Below are positions 1-10,960 of a DNA stretch of 64,000 nucleotides, piece by piece (the stretch's first letter is position 1; the number at the start of each line of letters is the position of its first letter). The position numbers and the translations under genes are program-made. The notes beneath the pieces were generated by a model. That model was not told the origin of the DNA, made no database searches, and was given only the letters and a program-made list of their open reading frames with translations. Origin of the DNA: Citrus sinensis (Eukaryota; Streptophyta; Magnoliopsida; Sapindales; Rutaceae); the NCBI RefSeq assembly GCF_022201045.2, contig NC_068556.1, positions 930,001 through 994,000 on the forward strand. The letters are read 5' to 3'.

Positions 1-3
1 ACA

Positions 4-420
4 GGAATATTATCATTCGTATATCCTATAGATACTCTGTTATTAAAAATATTATAATACTTTGAGGGTGTATCAATCGTCCACTCTAAATTAACAAAAG
101 CTATATGCCGACCACCAAACCATTAGCTGTCATTTAAAAGTTAACAGAATAATAGTGAATTGACGATTTTACCCTTCAAAATTATCACTTGTATACCGTT
201 AAATTTTTTTATTATCACTTGTATACCTTTAAATTATCACTTGTATCATATGAAAAGACTAAATTACCCTTATGACGTTATCTTATTTAAACGGCAAGTA
301 ACGGTTTGGTGGACGGCATATATATTTTATTAACTTAAGGTGGATGATTGATACACCTTCAAAATATTATAGTATTTTTGATAATAGAACATTTATAGGG
401 TATATGAATGATAATTTTCC
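4..420. mobile_element. MULE-type MITE with long terminal inverted repeats
   Basis: The two ends are inverted copies of each other over roughly 160 bases. The left end begins GGAATATTATCATTCGTATA, and the reverse complement of the right end begins GGAAAATTATCATTCATATA. Inside each arm are matching blocks such as GGTGTATCAATC and CCACCAAACC. The core is AT-rich and has no transposase reading frame. Long TIRs starting GGAAAATTATC resemble non-autonomous Mutator-like elements. The target duplication cannot be checked because the left flank is cut by the window edge. A related copy lies at 52204-52985. Confidence 0.75.
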
Positions 421-909
421 TAAATAATACTGTCTGGCGCGCGGATGGCAAATCCCGTTAGAAACGGCGTCGGATCGTGTTCGAAATCGGTCGTGATCTC
501 GATCAACGGACGGCATTTCAAAGGCCAAAGAAAAGCGGTCCCACGCTTTGCAAGTTGCAAATGTCTCTGTCTGATTGATTAATAGTATTCGGCCGCGATC
601 GTGTGTGCTGGACACGTTCCATATCTACTCTCAGGATACCGCCACGTGGAATCCTATGTACAACCGCCGTCTATTGTCTACAATATATCGGAAATGGGTG
701 CGTTACAAATTTTAATTCAAAGATTCTCCTTCGTTTCTAAAAATTGAAAGAGAGAGAGAGAGAAAAAGAAAAATCCCATTATTAGTAAATTATTACTGCT
801 TACCAGCAGCAGTTTCAGTTGAACTTAAAATAATTTATTTATTTAAGTTAATAGAAAGGGGAAAAGGCAAAGAGCGAACGCACTCGCACTTCAAATCAAA
901 ACTGTAATA

Positions 910-943
<34 letters not shown>

Positions 944-2057
944 CGATATTATTTAATCAGACATTAAAGTTGTCATCAAGATCAACAGTATCCAGATGCT
1001 TGCATGCCTGATTAGCATTCGAAGACTTCAATTTAATTGTATTGTTTATTATTTGTTATTGTTAATCATTTACATGACAATTAGTTTGCAGACACAAAGT
1101 CTTTCGACTCTTATCTTTCCAGTTTTCTTTCTCTTTTTTCTTGCCTAAATACCCGTCTCTTTCTTGATTTCTTCTTTTTTTTTTTCATCATCAAAATATC
1201 TTCTTTTCTTCTTAGTTTTCCCAGAATTTTCTCTTCTGGTTATTCTTTTGGGTTTTGGCAAAGATTCACTTCTTGTTATTGGGCATGTGAGTATGTTATA
1301 AAGTTTGTAACTTTTTTCATTTTTTTTTTTTGTTGGCAATTTTATGAATCCTGTGATGTTTGGATTTTTCATCTCAATTTAGCAACTGAGCTGTCTCTTA
1401 TTTTGTTAGTTGATGTCATGTTTGAACTTAAATCTTGTACCTTTTTGTGTTCCAACTAGTAAAAGGAGTAAAATTTCATTATTATTGATGATTAAGTTTT
1501 TTTTTTCAAATTCCTTACATATCGAAAGATGTTTTTTTTTTTTCCCTTCTCCGGTATTGCTGCATCTTATGTTAGATATCTGAGTATGATACTTGATTTT
1601 AATTTTTCTGAATTTTTTGGTTTGTATCTAATTGTTTGAGAAACCATGTGTGATGCCAGTTGTTTGAAATTTATGTGATGAAAAAGAAATGAATCGGAAA
1701 TCTGAAACTTAATACTTCGAGAATATGATTAGCACTTTGGGACTTGCACTCGGCTTAGTTGAGAACTGTTAAGTTGACCGTGTTTACTTGTTAGTGATCT
1801 AAAGGCATCGATTCTTCCATTTGCATTTCAGTTTTTCGGGGTTGGAAATTTGAAACTTAAATGTTTTTAGAATATGATTAGCGCTTATGGAATTGCTCTA
1901 GGCTTAGTTGAGAACTCATATGCTGACTGTGGCTTGATGTTATTTGTATAAAACATTCTTCAGTTTGCATTTCATTTCACTCTTTTTTGGGGGCTGAAAT
2001 GGTGGTGGTCCTTTTATGTGCATTGATTGTAATGTTTTGTTTGACTTTCAGATATAG
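421..2057 (+). promoter_or_regulatory. Upstream region and probable 5' leader with intron of the PP2C gene
   Basis: No gene is seen here. A perfect G-box/ABRE core, CCACGTGG, lies at 642-649. A (GA)n run is near 750 and a (TA)n tract is at about 912-940. A pyrimidine-rich stretch at 1090-1270 looks like a plant 5' leader. A good donor (GTGAGT at 1286) and an acceptor (TTTCAG ending at 2051, six bases before the PP2C ATG) suggest a leader intron of about 760 bases. The TSS is not visible, so the leader and its intron are inferred. Confidence 0.45.
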
Positions 2058-5000
2058 ATGGGCATATATTTGAGTAGTCCGAAGACTGAGAAATTCTCAG
2101 AAGATGGTGAAAATGATAGGCTCAGATATGGTTTATCGTCCATGCAAGGGTGGCGTGCAACAATGGAAGATGCCGTGAGTAACAAGGGGGATCTTTTATC
2201 CTTCAGGATAATTCAAATTTATGTTTTTTTCATACTCAAAATTGTTTTTTATGTGGTGTTACTGCATTTGGGGTCTGCTAATAGTTACTGATTTATATTT
2301 TTTTGGGTCTTGTACAGCATGCTGCATATCCTGATTTGGATGATTCTACTTCATTCTTTGGTGTTTATGATGGTCATGGAGGTAAGGATTGGAACGTTCA
2401 GGTCTTTTTATCAATGCTAGATCATAGATGGTCATTTTCACTTGTGTTTGTGTTGAGTTGTGCTTGCTTATCATTATCATTTATAGGTTGCTTTATATTG
2501 CTTTTCATTTTTTTTTCTTTTTAGTTTTTGCCCATTTCCATAATGAAAGTTTGACCTATTTTAGATTTTGCATATTATAATCATTTGTAGTGTATTTGGA
2601 TTTCACTAGTTTATAATCTTGGAGTCATTGACAAAATTCTCCTGATTTGCTCATAGTTACAGTATCAACTTGGGTTGGTGCTCATTTCCATATTGAATCA
2701 TATAGTTTTTTTGTGATTATAGTATCAACCTATGTTTTAGTCATAGTTATCTATATAGAGTTTGCAAAGTCTGTTGGTAATAACTGGCATTTGCTGCTAA
2801 ACTGCAGGGAAGGTAGTTGCAAAGTTTTGTGCCAAGTTTCTTCACCAGCAAGTTCTCAAGAATAAAGCTTATGCAGCTGGAGATGTAGGAACTTCCGTTC
2901 AGAAAGCTTTTTTCAGGTAATTTGATTAACTGCTTATGTCTTACCCTCTTTTCCTCTCTTAAAATGTTTATATTGTTTTTGCTGATAACAAATAAATATA
3001 ATGCTTTCGAGTGTGGTGTCATTGAATGGGAGCCAATGTTTGCATGATTAATAACTGTACTTCGTGATGCGAACATTCATTATGCTATAAAATGTTTTTC
3101 ATCATTATTATATCTGCAGGTATGTATGTGTGTACATGAATACAGTTGTACCATTGTTGTTCTCTTGGTTTTTGTTACATGCATACGATGTCGGTGCTCA
3201 GTGGAGCAACTAGCATCCTAAATGCATTGTGAAGAATTTGGTACAAAATAAAAGGGAACTCTTATTGTGATTAATGCTGCTACCTTTATCCCTTCATTTT
3301 GATGATAGAAACTCGCTTGTGGCCAGTATTGTGTTTGTTTTCAGCAAGTTTGCCTTGCTTGCAGGATGGATGAGATGATGAAGGGACAAAGAGGATGGAG
3401 AGAATTAGCTGTTTTGGGAGATAAAATAAATAAATTCACTGGCATGATAGAAGGGTTGATATGGTCTCCAAGGGGTGGTGATAGTAATGATCAACCTAAT
3501 GATTGGGCTTTTGAGGAGGTATATATGACAAGTAAAACTGAGTTAATTTTTTTCCTATGAACAATGGTGATTTGCTCTAACCTTCATATAATTGGCTGTA
3601 ACAGTCATCTGATCAAGGACTTGTATATCATATCTATTACTTATTTGCTTCTGTTTTTTTAATTTTGTATAATATACGCTAGACCATTTTTCAAAGACTA
3701 ATCTTAATATCATGACCAGGGCCCTCACTCTGATTTTGCTGGACCAACTTCTGGAAGCACAGCCTGTGTTGCAATTATCAGAAACAATCATCTCATTGTT
3801 GCAAATGCTGGTGATTCTCGATGCGTGATATCTAGAAAGGGCCAGGTAATTTTTGATTGAGTGGACTCATTTTAGTTGTAACTTGGTCCGTATTGCTTTT
3901 AACTAGTTTCCTTTTCTTTTTGCATCGTTTTAAATGGGAAGTGAAAGTAATTGAACATTGCTGCTTGGCCACCGTGTGTGGTTACTCTTATTACCCATTT
4001 TTTATCTATTATGATTCAATGGGCCATGGCACTTAGATAATTAGATGACAGTGACTTCTGTTCTTTTAATGGATATTTTTTTTCCTAGGTTCAGAATGAA
4101 CATTAAATTTCTGGTTTTAATGCAGGCATATAATCTCTCAAGAGATCACAAACCAGATCTTGAAGCTGAGAAAGAAAGGATATTGAAAGCTGGTGGATTT
4201 ATACATGCAGGACGAGTCAATGGTAGTTTGAATCTTGCAAGAGCAATAGGTACTGTCCTGGGTGATTTAAGCTTCCTTTGCCCTAATCTTTTATGCGTTG
4301 CACCAAAATTTTTGGTCACATTATTGGTTGTTTGATATGCTTTCACCTTATGCCTAAAAATTTTAACTGGGAAAAGTTATGGAGTCTGGCATTTCCTGAA
4401 GGAGTCATTCAGATCACGTGACCAAAAGGCTTGGGACATTGTATTTCCACTTTAGAATAATTGTCTGTACACTCGTATATGTATGCATGGCATGCACGCA
4501 CACAGATGCCCCAGTATATAGGTACGTACATAGGTTTGTGTACATTTTCTTGTTTAAATGCTTCAGTTTCAGTGTTCTCTTAATTTGCAGGTGACATGGA
4601 ATTCAAGCAGAACAAATTTTTGTCTGCTGAAAAGCAAATTGTTACTGCCAATCCAGATATAAACTCTGTATGTACATTCTTCTTTGACAAATATTTGAGT
4701 CTCTCTATCCTTGTTCTAATTTGATCTTTTTTTATTTTTTCTCCATAGAAACTCCCAATAGCTTGACAGTCAGTCATTCATTTCTTTCATATTTGGTTCT
4801 CTTTTAGGTTGAGCTGTGTGATGATGATGATTTCGTTGTGCTGGCGTGTGATGGAATCTGGTATGCATCTGCCTTTCCTTTTTATGTAGTAGATTGTAAG
4901 ATTTTTGAATGTGATGAAACACCGTAGCATGTCAGATTTGCAAAAAGTCCAATTAGTGACTGCAAAGGTTCAATGAATTTACATCATTTATTGCTTGGTG

Positions 5001-5421
5001 GGATTGAGATGAGTATGGAATTTTTATAAGTGGATGATTGCTGTATTGGTTATTTCTTTTTCAGGGATTGCATGTCAAGCCAGCAATTAGTAGATTTTAT
5101 TCATGAACAACTACATTCGGTGAGTTGCATGAAATACTCTTTTTAGACTAGTTTGATGTGAGGTTCAGTAGCAGTTAAGAATGAGCTATGCTAATACCGT
5201 AATCAATGCAGGAAAGCAAGATTTCTGCTGTGTGCGAGAGAGTACTCGAGAGATGTTTGGCGCCATCAACAGCAGGAGGTGAGGGATGTGACAACATGAC
5301 CATGATCATAGTGCAGTTCAAGAAACCAATCCAGTCCACTTCCTCCACTTCTAGTCAACAGTCCTTGGAATTCAAATCAGATGACTCAAGTCCACTACCC
5401 GAGGAAAGTGAATCAATGTAG
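2058..5421 (+). CDS. Protein phosphatase 2C (PP2C60-like)
   Basis: Metal-dependent Ser/Thr phosphatase. I rebuilt ten exons: 2058-2174, 2318-2381, 2808-2916, 3365-3518, 3720-3845, 4126-4249, 4591-4667, 4808-4860, 5065-5119 and 5212-5421. They join in phase to 362 residues with GT..AG at every junction. The PP2C metal-site motifs are present in order: RATMEDA (E37, D38), YDGHGG (D57), [38 protein letters not shown] and CDNMTMIIV. The N terminus MGIYLSS places Gly at position 2, so N-myristoylation and membrane association are possible. The C-terminal tail is Ser-rich and acidic. From memory, the closest match is Arabidopsis At4g31860 (PP2C60) or its paralogue At2g25070, with near-identical exon edges and ends. 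The start is fixed by that N terminus and by an acceptor just upstream. The physiological substrate is not evident. All metal ligands are intact, so it should be active. Confidence 0.95.
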
Positions 5422-5994
5422 CCGCTGTAATGTACCACTATGTCAGGCTGCACGATTCTGGTTCCTTTGCCCATAAGACAATGCAAGAATCCCTTTCGTT
5501 GAAAAATTGGGATCAAAGACGTGTGTACTTGTAGATGGTCCAGCACTGAGAAAAAAGAAAAAAATAAATGAAATGTTTACAAAATTCATTTGTTCATGTT
5601 CATGTGTGCTTTTAGCTTTGACAAAACCACTATTAGAACTTTCGACATGTACAAGTTTTTGAAGTGCATCAAGCATAGCAATCTCTCGTCTGTTTATTTG
5701 ATGTGTGTTTAACATCATTATTGTTCAAATTTTGCTTATTTTGTATTTTCCAATTTTAGATTAATACTTTTGTTAAATATGAAACTCCCTTATTGGTAAA
5801 AGGGTAGCAAGAAATTATTTACGTTTTTAATTTGTGGGCTCGTACAGGAAGGCACACCCAAACAGGATTCTTGGAGCAAAATTTGAAGTGAATCTTCTTT
5901 TAGTGCAAGAAAAAATCGTTCACAATCCGCATGAAACAGGGGAATCGACATTAATCCTACTGTTTTAGGGACAGATTGAATCTGTTAACACTTG
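5422..5994. other. PP2C 3' region and spacer
   Basis: This stretch holds the probable 3' UTR of the PP2C gene and AT-rich spacer. No further coding potential is seen. A TATA-like TATAAA at 5995-6000 ends the spacer. Confidence 0.5.
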
Positions 5995-6575
5995 TATAAA
6001 TGGCAGAGACTAAACGTAGGGAGGCTCGCTGCGCTGTGTTATTAGATCATACAATGAGTTTAAGCTTCAACACAACTAAAAAAATTATGGCTTCAAAGAT
6101 GAGAGCTCTGTTCCTGACTGCCGCTATTGGTTTCTTGGTGCTTGCTTCATCAGACCTTAGTATTTGTTTTTTGTTTTTTTCCCCCTCCCGTTTTTGTGGG
6201 ATTAATGTAATTTGAATGATTGAGCTTGTATCTTTTGTATATTGATTATGGTGATTTATTATCAGTAAGCTACAGCTGTTTAAAAATCTTGCTATAAGTG
6301 AATCCCGCCCCATCTCTATATTATTCATCATACAAGAAGTTTATAATTTTAACATCTGCAGATGCCGTGGTGCCACAACGAAGAGAACTCTAATCACAAT
6401 TGGACTGTTAATGCTTGCTTCGTTGTCTTGTATGGCGAGCTTCAAGCATAATTCTGATGGTAACATCAAGAGTCACATCACTGAAGAAGTGTGCAAAAAT
6501 GGACATTGCGATAGTGCAAGTTCCGAAAGATTGCGAGCATGGGGTATCAGTACCAATTTACAACAGAGGAGATGA
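5995..6575 (+). other. Possible small secreted-peptide locus, perhaps degraded
   Basis: I do not recognise this. A TATAAA at 5995-6000 precedes an ATG at 6087 whose product starts MASKMRALFLTAAIGFLVLA, a typical signal peptide. That frame then runs into T-rich, intron-like sequence. An acceptor-like CTGCAG ends at 6360. Beyond it, an ORF at 6411-6575 encodes 54 residues beginning MLASLSCMASFKHNSD. Upstream in the same frame is a second hydrophobic stretch (TLITIGLLMLAS). The mature part has only two Cys (EVCKNGHCDSASS) and a basic tail ending LQQRR. The two hydrophobic leaders look alike, so this may be a duplicated peptide gene or a decayed one. The phase across the putative intron does not join the two ORFs cleanly. 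The function is unknown. Confidence 0.3.
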
Positions 6576-6795
6576 ACAAACAATTGCTTGGCAATATACG
6601 CCGTTGCCAATGTTCATATCAACCATGGGGTGTTTTAAGTCTGCAAAACTTATTATCCTATTGATATTCCGTAGGGTTGCCATCAATGACGGCCTTGTCA
6701 ACCATGGAGCACCATTGGATGCCAGGGTCCCATCATATCTTTTCAACGTGCTGCCAACTCGATGCTTCCTCTTTAAGTTTCCAATGCTACAATTA

Positions 6796-7650
6796 AGTTC
6801 TGTTTACTTGCTGCTGGAGCGAGAGTGAGAGTATAGAGTGAGGAGTGTAGATTCTTCCCACTCCAGCGTTTACTTAGTTAAAATAAAGAGGGATTGGGAG
6901 TCCCACTCCGTGGGCTCCACCCATTTTTGGAGTGGGGAGTGGGAGTGGGACTCCCATTGGGGGAGGTGGGAGTGGGAATCTACTCCTACCTCTCTCATTT
7001 CTACCTTTTTTTTTATTTTATGTTTTATAATTAATAAAATAAAATAAATAATATTATATTTAACTAAATAATAATTTACATTGATTCTAAGTTAAAATTA
7101 TTTTAAAATAATATTATTATATTAATAGAGAATTAATAAATATAATATTATTATATTTATTTTAAAAATAATAGTATTATATTTATTTAATAATAATAAT
7201 AAATACTTTATTCTAAGAAAATATTAATTTTGTACTAAATAATATTATATTATTATTTTATATAATAATAAATTTAATATAATTATATTAAATAAATAAC
7301 ATTTCATTTTATATTAAAATTACAATTAATAATTTATTGTTCATAATTAAGAATATTAATAATTATAATAAATTTACAAATATAATAAAATAAATATTAT
7401 TCATTAAATATATTTTTTATTAGTTTTGTAATTAAAAATTATAATTCTTTAAATAAGAATAAAATTAAAATTTGAAACTATTTACTCACAATCCAAGACA
7501 AAGTAAACACATAAATTGGATTTTGAACTCCATTCCATGCTTCCATTCCAGTGTAAGTAAACAACCTACTCTCACTCCCACTCCATACTCCCAATCCTAG
7601 GATTCCCACTCTCCAGGATTCCCAATCCAATCCAAAAAGTAAACACTACC
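6796..7650. mobile_element. PIF/Harbinger-type MITE with TTA target duplication
   Basis: The left end reads AGTTCTGTTTACTT and the reverse complement of the right end reads GGTAGTGTTTACTT. Both are flanked by TTA (6793-6795 and 7651-7653), the classic Harbinger target site. Subterminal zones on both sides are rich in GGGAGT/ACTCCC repeats and carry a second GTTTACTTA motif (about 6868 on the left, inverted near 7555 on the right). The roughly 450-base core is extremely AT-rich, with no ORF for a transposase or a Myb-like partner. It is therefore non-autonomous. Confidence 0.8.
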
Positions 7651-7653
7651 TTA

Positions 7654-8040
7654 GATGCTTGAGTGCTGGATTTTAGGCTTTGTAGTTAGGCTAGGAGTTA
7701 GGAGACAAGACATTTTTAATTTTTTATATTGGAATTTGTAGCTAGGAGATGAGAATTTTTAAATTCAAGTGAGCTAAGTTTTATAATGAATAAAGTAAGA
7801 GAGGCAATTGTATCTTTCACTGGCCTGATCAATGGGAACATCACCATATTGTTTACTGTTGAGATATTTACAACAAAATAAAGTCATTAACCCATTAATA
7901 AACCTGAGACATATACAATAATAATGATAAAAGACATATGCATAGATGAATGATGATAATCATCACAAACAATGAGACTGAAGTCTTTGGGAAAAGCTAC
8001 TCTCTCTCTCTCTCTCTGTGCCTTGATGCTATATGAAAAT
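7654..8040. other. Spacer and probable 3' UTR of the coiled-coil gene
   Basis: AT-rich, with a short (CT)n run near 8000. It probably includes the 3' UTR of the minus-strand gene that ends at 8041. Nothing else is seen. Confidence 0.4.
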
Positions 8041-9259
8041 TTATGCCTTCAAAGCCACTTGATCTTGCCATGAAATTTTCTTCTTCCCAACTCTTTTCTC
8101 ATTGATTGTGTGAGTCTTGCGCTTCTTCTTCACTCTTGTTGATTCCAAAACAACCTCTTCCTTCCTTTCTCTATTCCAGCCTTCACCTCCCTGCAATGTA
8201 ACATCAGATGTTGTCAATACAAAATACCGCCGCAAACATTACTTGTTTGAATTCTGAATAAAAAATTGATCCAATTTCATTTACCAAAATTGGATGTGCA
8301 ACTAGAACAGGAGGTAGGTTGTTCACAGAAACTTCATTGACACCATGATTCTCATTATTGGCAAGCATTCGGCTTTGTGTAGACGAATTTGCAACAAGAC
8401 CTTGCTTAACTTCAAGTTCTTCAGATTGCATCTTCAAATGTTTATGCCTCCGTCTCAAGAACCTACAATTAGGCAAAAAGGCAACTCTACCAAAGTTTTA
8501 AACTATTCTGGATTTGATAATCTTTAAAACAACGAAAAATCAAGCAAAGCTCATACCTAACTTCAGCCAAAAGAATTTCTCTCTTCTGCTTAGCTATCTG
8601 CAATTTTTTTTTCTTGCACACAAACTCCTATACAGCATTTGCATAAAATCATATAAGGGCCAACCTAAATACGATCAAATTAGGACCAATGCAAGTAACT
8701 GCCTAAAATTTAAAATGCCCCAAATCTTTTACTTACTCCCCTATGGTTTGGTTTACTGAGCATGGGGAAAACAACAACAGTGAAGCTTTGAACTTCATAA
8801 AGTGCACCGTTTAGATCCATTGAGACCAAAAGGCTGAGCTACCAGAATTATTTGGCTTACTTGAAACAATTTTCAACAATGATGAAAAAAAAAAATTAAA
8901 TCAATAATTCAAATCATATTTCCTTCATCCTCACAATGTAATTGGAACTTCAATTGGGCCCTAACAGATAGCAATCACAGCCACGAAATTTATAGCACAA
9001 TGTTGCTGGAACTTTCATTAAACCCTTACAAACAAGCCATCAAAAAGTAATAAACAAAAGGCCTGACAAAAATGCTAAAAGTTCTAAACCCAGAAAACCA
9101 TATGAGAGCAAAACAAATCCAAATAAATAAATAGATTGAGTGAAGGCTAACCTTTTGCACTTCCAAGTAATCCTCAAGCAGTCTTTGTTGTTTGAACTTC
9201 GCACTGGCTTCCTCCCAAACAAAGTGCGATTTTTTAGAATTCGCAGCGACCCTTTTCAT
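8041..9259 (-). CDS. Small basic coiled-coil protein of unknown function
   Basis: Four exons on the minus strand (9259-9152, 8627-8557, 8462-8285, 8190-8041) join in phase to 168 residues. The start is the ATG at 9259, giving MKRVAANSKKSHFVWEEASA. Residues about 11-75 are rich in Lys, Glu, Leu and Gln with heptad-like spacing and read as a coiled coil. They include a Lys run (CKKKKLQIAKQKRE) and an Arg-rich patch (RFLRRRHKHLK). The middle is polar and low in complexity. The C-terminal 35 residues contain KKKRK and KKK clusters that would serve as nuclear localisation signals. It resembles a conserved but uncharacterised plant family. I cannot assign a biochemical role. A nuclear, perhaps nucleic-acid or ribosome-assembly role is only a guess from charge. 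Confidence 0.8.
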
Positions 9260-10960
9260 CTTGTTCACAAAGATAGAAACTTAAACGCTAAAACTTGAAA
9301 ATTAACCAAAATTTACACAACTACAGATCAAATATTTCGGTATATGTGAAACTTTCAGAGGAAAAATTGAATCTATATATATATATACAGCATACGAAAC
9401 ACAAACCCCAATTTGACCAAAAAAAAAAAAAAGAATAAACTTTGATGGCAAGGAGAGAATTATACGACAAAAAAACAAAAGGGCAAATTTATTGTAATGA
9501 GTTGGTGTTTCCGTGAAAGGCCCTTGAATGTGAGAAGCCAAACGGGCCCATGATGAAGAAAGGGAGAGAGAGAGAGAGAGAGAGAGAGTTGTAAAGGATG
9601 AGACATTGAAGAAGGGAATCAAAAGGGGTATATTTGGAAACATATTTGTTGTTATTGCTGTGAAGAAAGAGTTATCTTGGTTGGATGACAACTGATGACA
9701 TTCTCATCAATCTTTCCATATTTCATTTTTACGTTTCTTTCTTTGTCGGTTTTTTTTTTTTTTTTTTTGCGGAAAACATTTTGGGTCCAGCTGGGCAATT
9801 GGTTGGAGAGGAATTGGTAGATACACAGAGACGGTGGTGCAGGAAAGGCAGGAGATAAAGTGGCAACTGTTCGTTTCTTCATCATCCATTTGCAGTTTTT
9901 CCAATTTCAACTTCAACTTTACCTGCCTTGTAATGGTGGGTATATTGCAACAATACGCAACAAGGATGGCTTAAATTACCAAAATGCCCTCCTACGTCTC
10001 GAATACATTTGATTGGCAGTCGGTCTTCTTTTTTTTCTTTTTTCTTTTTTAATTCAATTGCACTGAACATGCCATTGCGTGAATGTATTAGTCTTGCGGC
10101 CTGATGTTACTACTCAGACCTTAATTGTACTTACTGAAGAGGGTACATATTTGAAACTATTGATTTATTTTAGCAGCTTATCTTACCTATGAAAATAATA
10201 ATAATAATAATAATAATAATAAACATTTGCCTTTTAATTTCTTCTTCTTTTTCGTTTCTCTCTCATTTTCATTTGAGGTATCATCGCCAAATCAATCATT
10301 ATATTAAAAAGTATTTATTTTTAGCTATTTTTTAAATTTTATTGTTGTGAAATACAGTCAACAAATGAATGGTTTAATGAATGAAAAAAAAAAATCTCAA
10401 AAAAAACTTAATGCTGCACTCTTTCGACGATTTGAGATCTCTCTACTTGCTTGATCCCCCCCCCCCCCCCCCCTCCTCTCTTCTGCGTTATATTTCAATT
10501 GAATAATTTAAAAAAAAAAAAACTTAATTTGAATTGTGAAGAAAATTTGTCTGTAACAATCTTTGAATAATTTTTATTATATTAAAGAAAAAAGGTATGG
10601 CATATGCACTCAAAAAAAGAAAAAGAAATCATTGTATTACATTATAGGGACATACAAATGTGCACGAGGAGGCTAAGTATTCACAGTGCTTATGGCTAAG
10701 GGAAGTGGCTCGGGGATTTTCAGCATATATTACTTGCAACTCGGAAGACTCAAACTCTGATGGCTGAACAAAACAGTTGCCACCAGCTCTGGGAATCATA
10801 CAATGCCAATCACCAAAAGCATCATCTCAGTCGAAGACTAGGAGGATAAATCCTCAACAGCTTGATTAATGAACTATATACAAGACTTGACACGGGGGTG
10901 GAAGATTACCAACTTCAGCAAGTAGGTAGTATTCGTAGCACTCAGGAGTATCTCAGTTGA
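9260..10960. other. Intergenic region with simple repeats
   Basis: It contains the promoter side of the coiled-coil gene and the 3' region of the PPR gene. Simple repeats include a (GA)n run at about 9566-9588, a poly(T) tract near 9750, an (AAT)n run near 10195-10221 and an 18-base C tract at 10456-10473. Reading frames on the minus strand here are composed of low-complexity repeats and are not credible genes. The part nearest 10960 is probably PPR 3' UTR. Confidence 0.5.

Noticed and set aside
9302-10070. Minus-strand reading frames in the spacer before the PPR gene
   Set aside because: They translate (GA)n, poly(T) and poly(A) tracts into Ser/Leu or Lys runs with no family features.
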